Shown piece after piece: positions 44,464 through 52,806 of a stretch of 64,000 bases of DNA. Under the pieces are notes generated by a model that was given only the letters and a program-made list of their open reading frames with translations, searched no databases and was not told where the DNA came from. Every line of letters starts with the position of its first letter. The first letter of the stretch is position 1. Made by a program: the position numbers and the translations under genes. This DNA is from Bryobacterales bacterium. Lineage in GTDB: Bacteria > Acidobacteriota > Terriglobia > Bryobacterales > Bryobacteraceae. Location of the stretch: assembly GCA_019261985.1 (NCBI GenBank), contig JAFAQY010000055.1, forward strand, positions 1-64,000, given 5' to 3'.

Positions 44464-45618
44464 CTAATTCAAGACGGCGGTTTTCACGCCTGTCTTGGCG
44501 TCGCCCCAGGCGATCCAGGTATCGTTTCCCGCGTGAATCAGCTTCGGGTAACCCAGGCTCTGGCGCGGGCCTTCGGCGATCTTGAGCGCGGGTCCGGGCG
44601 CGCCCGCGGGGGATATAACTCTCGCCATTACGCGGGCGGAGTTCTGGCCCTCTTCCAGCCAGGAGACGGTCGCGCCGCCGTCATTGTTCAGAACTGTGGA
44701 TGCATAGCCGAGCGCATCGCCGGTATTGAGCGCGATCGGTTTTGCGAAAGTCGCGCCCGCATCCGAAGAGAACGCGAATTGTACTCGGGGTTTATCGTCG
44801 GCTTCCGTGTACCACGCCACAGCCACTCGATTATCTTTCGCCGCGGCGGATGCGGCGTTCACCGGGCAAGCATTGATTTCCCATTTATCCGGATAGAGAA
44901 TTTTCGACGGCGACCACTTGCCGTTCTCAAACCGCAGCACTGCGATATCGCGAATGTCCTTCGAATTATGGCTGCGGTAAACCACCATCAACCCCTTCGC
45001 GGTTTTCACGACGGAAGTGGGGCAGCAGGAGCACACGTCCGCATCCAGCTGTTCCTCTTTTATCTCCTTGCCGTCGGCACCTACAACGGTGCGCATCAGA
45101 GAGACAGGCCCGTCTTCGCCCTTCAGCGCCTGCAGCCAAAAAATCGATGCCTCGCTCGGCCCGCTGGCGGCCACCGATGCAAGGCCATGCTGAACCGGGC
45201 TGCGGTCTTTGTGCGCCATGGCCGGCTCGGACCAGTGCGTTCCGTCGCGCGAAGTGGAAACGAAGATATACTCGGCCTCGGTGGAATCTTTTCCGTTTTC
45301 GACCCAATGCGCCAGCAGCGTGCCGTCGGGGAGCGCGAGCAACTCCGGCACTTCGGCGGGATGACGCCAGAAGCGTCGTCCCGGAGCGATGGTGCGCGCC
45401 TCCGACCACGCAGGACCTTTTCGTACGGCGTAACGCAGCGTAGACGAGCCATCTTTCGAGGGCTCGACCCAGCTTAGAAGAACGCTGCCGTCCGCGGCCA
45501 AAGCCCAATTAGGCTGGATGCCGCCGGCCGGGGACGGATTCGCGGCCGCCACAGGCTTAAGTGTCTGCGCAAAACTACAAATGCCGAGCGCCGCGAGAGC
45601 GATGATGGAGTACTTCAT
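44464..45618 (-). CDS. Secreted sialidase-like (BNR) beta-propeller protein
   Basis: 384 residues. A signal peptide ends GICSFAQ. Repeated strand patterns of the sialidase propeller are visible: STSRDGTHWSEPAMAHKD and FAFSSDAGATFAKPIAL are Asp-box (BNR) repeats. The cysteine motif DVCSCCPTS and NACPVNA may form disulfides. True sialidases need an arginine triad that I cannot confirm, so hydrolase activity is not assured; many such acidobacterial proteins are annotated only as exo-alpha-sialidase family. Exported, probably to the periplasm or outside. Confidence 0.75.
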   Translation of the reverse strand: MKYSIIALAALGICSFAQTLKPVAAANPSPAGGIQPNWALAADGSVLLSWVEPSKDGSSTLRYAVRKGPAWSEARTIAPGRRFWRHPAEVPELLALPDGTLLAHWVENGKDSTEAEYIFVSTSRDGTHWSEPAMAHKDRSPVQHGLASVAASGPSEASIFWLQALKGEDGPVSLMRTVVGADGKEIKEEQLDADVCSCCPTSVVKTAKGLMVVYRSHNSKDIRDIAVLRFENGKWSPSKILYPDKWEINACPVNAASAAAKDNRVAVAWYTEADDKPRVQFAFSSDAGATFAKPIALNTGDALGYASTVLNNDGGATVSWLEEGQNSARVMARVISPAGAPGPALKIAEGPRQSLGYPKLIHAGNDTWIAWGDAKTGVKTAVLN

Positions 45619-45875
45619 GTGTGTCCGGAAACGATTCTAGCAGGTCGCAAGCTCAAATTTTGGGTGGTTTCGACCATTGCGCCGGCAACGGCAGCGATTG
45701 CCAAAACGCTAACCTTCATTGTTGAGCTACTGGTTCCGCTCGGCCTCACCGAACCAGGTGTTCACCGGCCGCGCCCGATAGACCGGCGAATTACCCGGAA
45801 TTTGCACGTCCAGCACGGCCAGTGCTTTCTCCGCCTGGTCGCCGGAGCACGCACGCGCGGCCGCAGCTATTAGGA

Positions 45876-45979
45876 GTGGGGCAGGTTGCCAGCCCGGGTT
45901 GCCAACCGGCCCGCCCGGCGTTTTTGCCAACCCGAACAGCGCGGTTGGCAACCGCGCGCAGGATGGCATCCTGCCCCAC
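45876..45979. repeat. Type B palindromic repeat, two units
   Basis: GTGGGGCAGGTTGCCAGCCC and then a 61-bp unit from 45919 (CGTTTTTGCCAACCC ... GCAGGATGGCATCCTGCCCC). The second unit is almost identical to 46766-46827, giving a flanking pair around the toxin-antitoxin remnant. Confidence 0.85.
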
Positions 45980-46009
45980 TGGTGCTGGATGCATGTTCGA
46001 GGCGAAATC

Positions 46010-46279
46010 GTGAACTGGTTTAAATTAGTTGGTGTGCAGACCGTTGCCGCCTTTGAAGCGAAGGCCCATTTATCGGCTCTGCTCGACCGCGTCGCGAAAG
46101 GCGAGCGGATCACGATAACCCGCCACGGCATACCCGCCGCAGTGCTCGTACCCGTATCGGAGGGAGAGAAGCGGTTAAGCCACGAAGAAATTGTCGATGC
46201 TATGAGGGCGTTAAGGAAGCGAGTAAAACCGGATCGCATGAGCGTACGACAAATGATCGATGAAGGCCGCCCCTATTGA
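46010..46279 (+). CDS. Phd/YefM-type antitoxin
   Basis: 89 residues from GTG 46010 (GAGG 7 nt upstream); a second GTG at 46034 would start exactly at the family N-terminus (VQTVAAFEAKAHLSALLDRV). The Phd fold is clear: AKAHLSALLDRVAKGERITITRHGIPAAVLVPV, then a disordered, charged tail that would wrap the toxin. It binds its own operator and neutralises a PIN-domain toxin. The partner gene downstream is broken, so this may now be a solitary antitoxin or autorepressor. Stop and toxin start overlap (TTGA). Confidence 0.8.
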   Translation: MNWFKLVGVQTVAAFEAKAHLSALLDRVAKGERITITRHGIPAAVLVPVSEGEKRLSHEEIVDAMRALRKRVKPDRMSVRQMIDEGRPY

Positions 46280-46614
46280 CCGCTGTCGTCGTCGATGCAA
46301 CGGTGTCGCTAGCCTGGTGCTTCCCCGATGAGCGCGGGGAATACGCAGACGCGATTCTAGTGGCTCTCAAGGGCCGAACGATTCTAGTGCCGGCAATTTG
46401 GTCCGTCGAGGTTGCCAATGGAATGTGGGTGGGTGAGCGCCGAAAACGTGAACAATATTCTTGGGATCGCCCGCGAATACGCTCTCGCAGCATATGATGC
46501 TGCGATGCTGCGTATTTGGAACTTGCGATACGCCAGCGATCGGCGATCGCCACGCTGGACGTAAGGCTTCAGAAAGCCGCGAAGAGCGCGGAAGTGGCGG
46601 TTTTCGCTCTTTAA
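46276..46614 (+). pseudogene. VapC-type PIN-domain toxin, inactivated
   Basis: Starts at TTG 46276 overlapping the antitoxin stop. Residues 1-57 are a good PIN N-terminus (VVVDATVSLAWCFPDE, VPAIWSVEVANGMW) with the first acidic residues. About 40 codons are then missing, and the frame passes to LGIAREYALAAYDAA. There an 8-bp tandem duplication (GATGCTGC twice) shifts it again before YLELAIRQRSAIATLDVRLQ and the end at 46612-46614. All segments of the fold except the deleted one can be found in three frames. The encoded first-frame product is a 73-residue fragment lacking the later catalytic acids. Confidence 0.85.
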
Positions 46615-46765
46615 ACCGGCCTCTGACGCGCCAGGGGGCCCCTGCGAAGGGATCTCCGAGGTTCTGTTTGCTCCGCCACCGACAAAGCTCTCTACGTCGC
46701 GTCCGGCACGGACCGGCGTTGAAAGAAATAGACTCCCATATTCTATGCACGTTTGCCTGGGGCGA

Positions 46766-46827
46766 CGTTTTTACCAACCCCGGACAGCGCGGTTGGCAAC
46801 CGCGCGCAGGATGGCATCCTGCCCCAC
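46766..46827. repeat. Type B palindromic repeat
   Basis: CGTTTTTACCAACCCC ... GCGCGGTTGGCAACCGCGC ... CAGGATGGCATCCTG ... CCCCAC, nearly identical to 45919-45979. It ends 9 bp before the -10 of gatB. Confidence 0.85.
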
Positions 46828-46836
46828 GGGGGTCTC

Positions 46837-46842
46837 TATAAT
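46837..46842 (+). promoter_or_regulatory. Probable -10 of gatB, leaderless arrangement
   Basis: Perfect TATAAT, 9 nt before the ATG; no Shine-Dalgarno is present. Confidence 0.5.
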
Positions 46843-46851
46843 TGAAGTTAC

Positions 46852-48327
46852 ATGCCCAGCACCACTGTCGCGCCGATTGGGGACGCGATCGCCAAATATG
46901 AAGCTGTTATCGGGCTGGAGGTGCATGTCCAGCTCGCGACGCGGACGAAGATTTTTTGCGGCTGCCCCACCAGCTTCGGGGCTCCGCCGAATACGAACGT
47001 CTGCCCGGTGTGCCTGGGGCTGCCCGGCGCTTTGCCGGTGCTGAGCCGCCCGGCGGTGGAACTGGCGATTCAGGCTGCGCTGGCGCTGAATTGCCGTGTG
47101 AATTCGCGCTCGATTTTCGCGCGCAAAAACTATTTCTATCCGGATCTCCCCAAGGGTTATCAGATCTCGCAATACGACCAGCCGCTGGCGGCGCACGGGT
47201 GGGTGGATATCGAAGTGAATGGCGCGCCCAAGCGGATCGGCGTGACTCGCGTTCATATGGAGGACGATGCGGGTAAAAGCATTCACGAAGGCTTCAAGGA
47301 TTCGGACCGCTATAGCTACGTCGATCTGAACCGCTGCGGCACGCCGCTGATTGAGATTGTCAGCGAACCGGATATGCGCAGCCCGGACGAAGCGTATGCC
47401 TACATTACACAGATTAAACAGATCCTGCAGTATGTTGCCGTTTCCACCTGCGACATGGAAAAAGGACATCTGCGATGCGATGCGAACGTTAGCGTCCGGC
47501 TGAAGGGCGCGGAGAAACTTGGAACCAAGGCGGAAGTGAAGAACCTGAACTCCTTCCGTTTTTTGAAAATGGCGCTGGAACATGAGATCGAGCGCCAGGT
47601 GACGATCGTCGAAAGCGGCGGCAAGATCATGCAGGAGACACGGCTGTTTAATCCCGATACCGGGGAAACAGCGGGCATGCGGAGCAAAGAGCATGCGCAC
47701 GATTACCGGTATTTTCCGGAGCCGGACCTGGTTCCGCTGCGCGTGAGCGAGGCTTGGCTCGGCACAATTCGCGAGAGCATGCCGGAGCTGCCGGCCTCGC
47801 GGCGCGCGCGCTTCATCACGGCTTACGGCTTGCGCGAATACGATGCCGAGGTGCTTACGCTAACGCGAGCGATGGGCGATTACTTCGAGCAGGTGGCCCA
47901 AGTTTCCGGCAACGCGCGCGCAGCGGCGAATTGGGTGATGGGCGATCTCGCCGGATTGCTAAAGGCCGGCGGCAAGGACATCGCGGAATCGCCGGTTGGG
48001 GCGGAAAATCTCGGGCGCCTGATCGCGTTGATCGCGCAAAATAAAATCAACAGCAAGCTCGCCAAGGAAATTCTGCCGAAGATGTTTGCGACGGGCGATG
48101 GCCCCGAACCGATTATGAAGCGCGAGGGGTTGGAGCAAATCAGCGATGGAGGCGCGCTCGCGAAGGTGATAGAAGATGTGATTGCGGCCAATCCGAAGCA
48201 GGTGGATCAATATCGCGGCGGAAAAACGACCGTACTTGCGTTCTTCGTGGGACAGGTGATGAAGGCCACGCGCGGGCAGGCGGCTCCCGATGCCGTCAAT
48301 AAGCTGCTGAAAGAAAAGCTCGCGTGA
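46852..48327 (+). CDS. gatB: Aspartyl/glutamyl-tRNA amidotransferase subunit B
   Basis: 491 residues, the usual length. GatB binds misacylated Glu-tRNA(Gln) or Asp-tRNA(Asn) and activates it for amidation with ammonia from GatA. YEAVIGLEVHVQLATRTKIFCGC and CPVCLGLPGALPVLS carry the zinc cysteines; FARKNYFYPDLPKGYQISQYD is the family signature, and HMEDDAGKS follows. The tail domain (residues 345-490, NWVMGDLAGLL and QYRGGKTTVLAFFVGQVMK) binds tRNA. gatA and gatC are not adjacent. The stop overlaps the start of an ABC ATPase gene (GTGA). Confidence 0.97.
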   Translation: MPSTTVAPIGDAIAKYEAVIGLEVHVQLATRTKIFCGCPTSFGAPPNTNVCPVCLGLPGALPVLSRPAVELAIQAALALNCRVNSRSIFARKNYFYPDLPKGYQISQYDQPLAAHGWVDIEVNGAPKRIGVTRVHMEDDAGKSIHEGFKDSDRYSYVDLNRCGTPLIEIVSEPDMRSPDEAYAYITQIKQILQYVAVSTCDMEKGHLRCDANVSVRLKGAEKLGTKAEVKNLNSFRFLKMALEHEIERQVTIVESGGKIMQETRLFNPDTGETAGMRSKEHAHDYRYFPEPDLVPLRVSEAWLGTIRESMPELPASRRARFITAYGLREYDAEVLTLTRAMGDYFEQVAQVSGNARAAANWVMGDLAGLLKAGGKDIAESPVGAENLGRLIALIAQNKINSKLAKEILPKMFATGDGPEPIMKREGLEQISDGGALAKVIEDVIAANPKQVDQYRGGKTTVLAFFVGQVMKATRGQAAPDAVNKLLKEKLA

Positions 48328-48989
48328 TTCAGTTATCCAACGTTGAAAAGTATTTCGAGCACGGGCCGACGAAAACATTCGTTCTGCGCCGCGTGAATAT
48401 CGAGGTTAAAGAAGGCGAGTTCGTCTCGATCATGGGGCCTTCCGGGGCGGGGAAGTCCACTCTCTTACATGTGATCGGCATGCATGACTCGGCGTGGACC
48501 GGCGAGTACCAATTTCTCGATTATCCGATTCACCGTTTGAGGAAAAAAGATCGGGATGAGATTTACAAAAAATATTTCGGGTTTGTGTTTCAGAGCTATC
48601 ATCTGCTGGACTCGCTGACGGTTTACGAGAACCTGGAGATTCCGCTCTCCTACCGCAACTTCAAAAAGTCCGAGCGCGACGCCATCGTCTGCGACGTTCT
48701 CGACCGTTTTCAAATTGTCGGCAAAAAGGATTTATTTCCAAATCAGCTTTCGGGCGGGCAACAGCAGCTGGTAGCCGTTGCGCGCGCAATTATTGCCAAC
48801 CCAAAGGTGATCCTGGCCGACGAGCCGACGGGAAATCTCCATTCGACGCAAGCGCGCGAGATTATGGAGGTATTCAAAAGCCTGAATCAGTCCGGCGTCA
48901 CAATTATCCAAGTGACGCATTCGGAGACGAACGCGACATACGGGAACCGGATTATTCAAATTGCCGATGGGTGGATCGCCGGCGCTTGA
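48324..48989 (+). CDS. ABC transporter ATP-binding protein, LolD/MacB type
   Basis: 221 residues from GTG 48324. Walker [11 protein letters not shown]-loop [21 protein letters not shown], signature [15 protein letters not shown], Walker [12 protein letters not shown] and switch VTHSE. The pattern [17 protein letters not shown] is typical of LolD/MacB ATPases that work with FtsX-like permeases in lipoprotein release or efflux. No permease gene is next to it, so its partner is unknown. Co-transcription with gatB is implied by the 4-nt overlap. Confidence 0.9.
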   Translation: MIQLSNVEKYFEHGPTKTFVLRRVNIEVKEGEFVSIMGPSGAGKSTLLHVIGMHDSAWTGEYQFLDYPIHRLRKKDRDEIYKKYFGFVFQSYHLLDSLTVYENLEIPLSYRNFKKSERDAIVCDVLDRFQIVGKKDLFPNQLSGGQQQLVAVARAIIANPKVILADEPTGNLHSTQAREIMEVFKSLNQSGVTIIQVTHSETNATYGNRIIQIADGWIAGA

Positions 48990-48992
48990 GAA

Positions 48993-49754
48993 ATGCGCTG
49001 CGTTCTGCTGCACTATCACTTTTTTAAAAACGCCGGCACTACGATCGAGGAGATTCTTGCGCATAGCTTCGGCCACTTCGCCAGGCTCGATAATCCCGAT
49101 CCCCACCAGCCCATCTCGAACCCGGAGTTGCTCGCATTTCTCGAGCACAATCCGCTGATTCAAGGGCTTTCCAGCCATCACATCAACTACCCGGTCCCGC
49201 AGGCGCCGGGTTATCTGTTTTTCGACATTTGTATATTGCGCGATCCGGTCGATCGCCTGCGCTCGATGTACGATTATTTTCGCGAAAAGCCGTTTCCGGG
49301 ATATACACTGAGCGATTTAGCGAACCGGTCGACGCTGCCGCAGTTTCTAGAACGCCTGGTGAACGATGCGCCCTTTTATCTGAACGACGTTCAGGTGAAC
49401 CTGGTTGCAAATGGCGAGTGGGATCACCGCCCTTGCGCCGAGGATTTGGAGCGAGCCACTCGCCGGGTGTTAACGGCTTCATTCCTCGGAGTGGTTGACA
49501 TTTTTCGCGAGAGCCTCATCGCGGCGGAGTATGCGCTGAAGACGATTTTTCCGACGCTCAACTGCGCGCAACCGGCGGCGAATGTATCCTCGGGATCTCG
49601 CGTGAATGTGCGGGAGATCTGCCCTCCGGAGCTTTACGAGGAGCTAATGCGGCTCAATGCTTTAGATTTCGAGTTACTAAATCGCGCCCGATCGGAAATT
49701 GAGCGGCGGTTTAACAAAGTACCGGATGGAGCGCGCACGCCGCCCTCGCTATAA
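48993..49754 (+). CDS. Sulfotransferase family 2-like protein
   Basis: 253 residues, 3 bp after the ABC ATPase gene. LLHYHFFKNAGTTIEEIL matches the 5'-phosphosulfate loop (usually HxPKTAGTT), with Lys kept in FKNAGTT, and CILRDPVDRLRSMYDYFRE is the 3'-phosphate loop of PAPS-dependent enzymes. SHHINYP may hold the acceptor-site histidine. It should transfer sulfate from PAPS to a sugar or similar acceptor in the cytoplasm. Its linkage to gatB and mod genes has no obvious logic. Confidence 0.8.
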   Translation: MRCVLLHYHFFKNAGTTIEEILAHSFGHFARLDNPDPHQPISNPELLAFLEHNPLIQGLSSHHINYPVPQAPGYLFFDICILRDPVDRLRSMYDYFREKPFPGYTLSDLANRSTLPQFLERLVNDAPFYLNDVQVNLVANGEWDHRPCAEDLERATRRVLTASFLGVVDIFRESLIAAEYALKTIFPTLNCAQPAANVSSGSRVNVREICPPELYEELMRLNALDFELLNRARSEIERRFNKVPDGARTPPSL

Positions 49755-49755
49755 T
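49750..49755 (+). promoter_or_regulatory. Probable -10 of modB inside the preceding stop codon
   Basis: TATAAT 10 nt before ATG 49766; it overlaps the TAA of the sulfotransferase gene (49752-49754). Confidence 0.45.
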
Positions 49756-49765
49756 TGACCTTCCG

Positions 49766-50422
49766 ATGCCCATCGACTGGTTCCCGCTGTGGCTCAGTCT
49801 CCGAGTCGCTTTTGTTTCCACGATGCTGGCGATTGCGTTGGGCTTATCGATCGCCTACCTTCTTGCAAACCGGGATTTTCGCGGAAAGGAAATAGTGGAC
49901 GCGGCGGTCACGCTGCCCTTGGTGTTGCCGCCGACGGTGATCGGATTCTATCTATTAGTTGTCATCGGGCGCGCCAGCCCGCTGGGCAGAATATGGGAGC
50001 AGATCTTTCGTTCGCCGCTGGTTTTTACGTGGAAAGCGGCGGTGATCGCAGCGTTGTTGCATTCGCTTCCGCTTTTGGTGAAATCGGCCCGGGCCGCGCT
50101 CGAAAGCGTCGACCGCAGTTGTGAGCGGGCGGCCCGCACGCTGGGCGCTTCAGAATGGCGGCTGTTCTGGCGAGTGACATTGCCCTTGGCGCGCAGGTCG
50201 ATCATGGCCGCATCGGCTCTGGCCTTTGCGCGCTCTCTCGGCGAATTCGGAGCTACGCTGATGGTCGCGGGAAACATCCCCGGCCGGACGCAAACGGTCG
50301 CGCTCGCGATCTACGATGCGTACGAGAACGGTAACACTACCGTTGCGCTTACGCTCGTGCTCGTGATTTCCGCGGTGGCCCTCGGGATCTTGACTTTCTC
50401 CAACTGGCTAAGTCCGAAATGA
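49766..50422 (+). CDS. modB: Molybdate ABC transporter permease ModB
   Basis: 218 residues with five or six membrane spans (VAFVSTMLAIALGLSIAYLL, AVTLPLVLPPTVIGFYLLVVI). The EAA loop that touches the ATPase is ERAARTLGASEWRLFWRVTLPLARRSIMAASALAFARSLGEFGATLMVAG, of which LGEFGATLMVAGNIPGRTQT is the ModB-specific part. It imports molybdate (or tungstate) with ModC, whose gene overlaps by 4 nt. The binding protein gene modA is not in this window. Confidence 0.93.
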   Translation: MPIDWFPLWLSLRVAFVSTMLAIALGLSIAYLLANRDFRGKEIVDAAVTLPLVLPPTVIGFYLLVVIGRASPLGRIWEQIFRSPLVFTWKAAVIAALLHSLPLLVKSARAALESVDRSCERAARTLGASEWRLFWRVTLPLARRSIMAASALAFARSLGEFGATLMVAGNIPGRTQTVALAIYDAYENGNTTVALTLVLVISAVALGILTFSNWLSPK

Positions 50423-51489
50423 TTCAGGCAAGCATCCGAAAGACGTTTCCTCCGCGGCCGGATTCTACAGGATTTTCGCTGGACATCGACTTCAAGGCCG
50501 CGGCGGGAGTTACGGTGCTGTTCGGTCCTAGCGGCGCGGGAAAGACTTTGGTCTTGGATTCTTTGGCGGGGTTCGTCCGGCCGGATGAGGGACGCATTAT
50601 GCTCGACGATGCGATCCTGTTCGACGGCGCAACCGGCGTACACTTGACTCCGCAAGCGCGTAACTGCGGCTACGTGTTCCAGGATTACGCGCTATTCCCG
50701 CACATGACGCTGCGGGAAAACCTGGCGTTCGCGGCCGAGCGGCGTCCGCGGCTGGAGCGCCATCGCCGGGTAAAAGAAATGCTCGAACGCTTCCGTATCG
50801 CGGAAGTAGCCGGCCGCAGGCCTCACGAGGTCTCGGGCGGGCAGCGGCAGCGTTGCTCGATTGCGCGCGCGCTGATCGGCGCGCCGCGGTTGCTGCTATT
50901 GGACGAACCGGCGCAGGGCCTGGATGCGCCTCTGCGCGGGGAATTCTACGAAGTGCTCCGGCAGGTGCGGGCGGAGTTTCCGACGCCGATCCTGCTGGTG
51001 ACGCACGACCTCGATGAGTGTTTCGAGCTAGGCGAAGAAATGCTCGTGCTGCGCGCAGGCAGACTGGTTCAAAGTGGGGCTCCTCGCGAGATATTGGATC
51101 GCCCGGCGAGCCTGGATGTCGCGCGGCTTCTAGGAGCGTTCAATCTTTTCCCGGCACAGATTCGCACGCTCGACCCCGGGCGCAACACCAGCCGCGTGCA
51201 GATCGGCGAATTCGAAGTGGATGGGCCATACTTTCCGGGACGGCTTAAGGGCGATCGCGTGACGATCTGCGTCCGGCCTGAGCAGTTGACGGCCGCGGCA
51301 AGAAATGGCCGGCCGGGCCCGAATCAAATCCCGGCGATTTTGGAGCGAACCGTCGAGCGGCCGCAGTGGGTGAGGCTGGAATTTTCAGGGGGGATCGCCG
51401 TGGATCTGCCGCGCGCCGAATATGAACGGCAACGGGATAACCGCGAGTGGGTAATTGAATTTCCGCCCGCCGCGCTGCGCGCCCTTTGA
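50419..51489 (+). CDS. modC: Molybdate ABC transporter ATP-binding protein ModC
   Basis: 356 residues; ATG overlaps the modB stop (ATGA). Walker A GPSGAGKT, Q-loop VFQDYALFPHMTLRENLAF, signature VSGGQRQRCSIARAL, Walker B LLLLDEPAQGLD, switch THDLDE. The C-terminal 110 residues (NLFPAQIRTL, RVTICVRPEQLTAA, VERPQWVRLEFSGGIAVDL) form an OB-like domain similar to the molybdate-binding regulatory domain of ModC. It powers ModB. In place of ModA, a distant binding protein must be assumed. Confidence 0.92.
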   Translation: MIQASIRKTFPPRPDSTGFSLDIDFKAAAGVTVLFGPSGAGKTLVLDSLAGFVRPDEGRIMLDDAILFDGATGVHLTPQARNCGYVFQDYALFPHMTLRENLAFAAERRPRLERHRRVKEMLERFRIAEVAGRRPHEVSGGQRQRCSIARALIGAPRLLLLDEPAQGLDAPLRGEFYEVLRQVRAEFPTPILLVTHDLDECFELGEEMLVLRAGRLVQSGAPREILDRPASLDVARLLGAFNLFPAQIRTLDPGRNTSRVQIGEFEVDGPYFPGRLKGDRVTICVRPEQLTAAARNGRPGPNQIPAILERTVERPQWVRLEFSGGIAVDLPRAEYERQRDNREWVIEFPPAALRAL

Positions 51490-51493
51490 CGAT

Positions 51494-51532
51494 TGGGGCG
51501 GGCTGAAGCCCGCCGCAGGCTGAAGCCTGCCC
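51494..51532. repeat. Type A palindromic repeat, two units
   Basis: GGCGGGCTGAAGCCCGCC and GCAGGCTGAAGCCTGC between convergent modC and the 148-residue hypothetical gene. Confidence 0.85.
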
Positions 51533-51546
51533 GACCGGCAATTTAA

Positions 51547-51993
51547 CTAACCTGCTGTTTCCGAGTGCTGCTTGCGTGCTCTGATACCAGCCCGTATCGC
51601 CTCACGTCGCCGTGTTAGAGTCGCGTCCGCATCTGGAGCCGCCATTACAACGGCCTCTATGTGCTTGCAGAATTCCGGCTCTCCGGTGAGAGATCGCATT
51701 TCTGCCAGAAACGGTTGAATCTTACCGAATGTGGCGAAGATCTCGCCATGTGCCGCGCGGAATGCATCGCCGTCAATCGCGCCCGTAGTGACCATGGAGG
51801 CAGCCATGTCCCAATAGCCCACAACCATGCGGAACGATGGGTTGCGCTCCCCGCTAATTGCGGAAACGACGTCGGCGAAACTGTAGGGGTCGAACTCAAA
51901 CAGGAACCAAGAACGCGCCTCTCGCAAAACGTGCTCGCGACGAAGGTCGAACAATTGAAGATTTAATTGAGCACTCTCGAACGGCGTTGCCAT
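51547..51993 (-). CDS. Hypothetical helical protein (DUF4760-like)
   Basis: 148 residues without signal peptide. FESAQLNLQLFDLRREHVLREARSWFLFEF is one long helix; SFADVVSAISGERNPSFRMVVGYWDMAASMVTTGAI recalls DUF4760-like cytoplasmic proteins. Function unknown. TACAAT lies 9 nt before the ATG and no Shine-Dalgarno is seen. It is downstream of lptB on the same strand but has its own likely promoter. Confidence 0.65.
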   Translation of the reverse strand: MATPFESAQLNLQLFDLRREHVLREARSWFLFEFDPYSFADVVSAISGERNPSFRMVVGYWDMAASMVTTGAIDGDAFRAAHGEIFATFGKIQPFLAEMRSLTGEPEFCKHIEAVVMAAPDADATLTRRREAIRAGIRARKQHSETAG

Positions 51994-52002
51994 GACAATG
52001 TC

Positions 52003-52008
52003 ATTGTA
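52003..52008 (-). promoter_or_regulatory. Probable -10, leaderless arrangement
   Basis: TACAAT on the minus strand, 9 nt before ATG 51993. Confidence 0.45.
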
Positions 52009-52020
52009 GCGGCTGCTGTG

Positions 52021-52779
52021 CTACGCCCCGCCGGCCTGCAAGCGGCCCGCCTGCCACTCCAAATTGAAGTTTTCGCCGAGGTACACGCGCCGCACCTCGG
52101 GATCGTTCCCCAACGCGTCGGGCGAGCCGGAGCGGAAGATGCGGCCGTCGTTGATGATGTAGGCGCGGTCCACCACCGCGAGCGTCTCTCGCACGTTGTG
52201 ATCGGTCATCAGAATTCCAATGCCCGAGCGCTTCAAATCGTTGATGATTTTTTGGAGCTCCAGCACCTGAATCGGGTCGATGCCTGAAAAAGGCTCATCG
52301 AGCAGCAGAAAGCTCGGCTCAATCACCAAACTGCGGGCGATTTCGACGCGGCGGCGCTCTCCGCCTGAAAGTACGTAGCCCTTACTGTGCCGGACCTGCT
52401 CGAGCCCCATTTGCTCGATCAATTGGTTCATCCGGTTGCGCCGCTCGCGCCGGTTCATCCGCAGCGTCTGGAGGATCGCCATCAGGTTGTCCTCCACTGT
52501 CAGCTTGCGAAAAACGGAAGCCTCTTGCGGCAGATAGCTGATGCCGAGCCGCGCGCGCTGATACATCGCGTGCCGGGTGATGTCCTGATCGTCCAAACGC
52601 ACCTTGCCGGCATCGGGCGAGATCAGGCCGACGATCATGTAGAACGAAGTCGTTTTGCCCGCGCCATTAGGCCCAAGCAGGCCGACTACCTCACCCTGCT
52701 TCACCCACATGGATACGTTGTCGACGACCTTGCGGCCCCGGTAGGTTTTGGTTATTTCTTCCGTTCGAAGGATGCGCAC
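52021..52779 (-). CDS. lptB: LPS export ABC transporter ATPase LptB
   Basis: 252 residues from GTG 52779 with AGGAAG just upstream. Walker [11 protein letters not shown]-loop [22 protein letters not shown], signature [15 protein letters not shown], Walker [17 protein letters not shown], switch TDHNVRETL. The run [14 protein letters not shown] is the LptB-specific C-terminus. It drives extraction of lipopolysaccharide from the inner membrane with LptF/G, absent here. The gene for the LptC/LptA-like partner is 27 bp upstream, the standard arrangement. Confidence 0.96.
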   Translation of the reverse strand: MRILRTEEITKTYRGRKVVDNVSMWVKQGEVVGLLGPNGAGKTTSFYMIVGLISPDAGKVRLDDQDITRHAMYQRARLGISYLPQEASVFRKLTVEDNLMAILQTLRMNRRERRNRMNQLIEQMGLEQVRHSKGYVLSGGERRRVEIARSLVIEPSFLLLDEPFSGIDPIQVLELQKIINDLKRSGIGILMTDHNVRETLAVVDRAYIINDGRIFRSGSPDALGNDPEVRRVYLGENFNLEWQAGRLQAGGA

Positions 52780-52806
52780 TCGACTTCCTGTGGGCTAGTG
52801 TTGCGG

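Noticed and set aside
46010-46614. Functional VapBC toxin-antitoxin system
   Set aside because: The toxin needs two frame changes and lacks about 40 residues.
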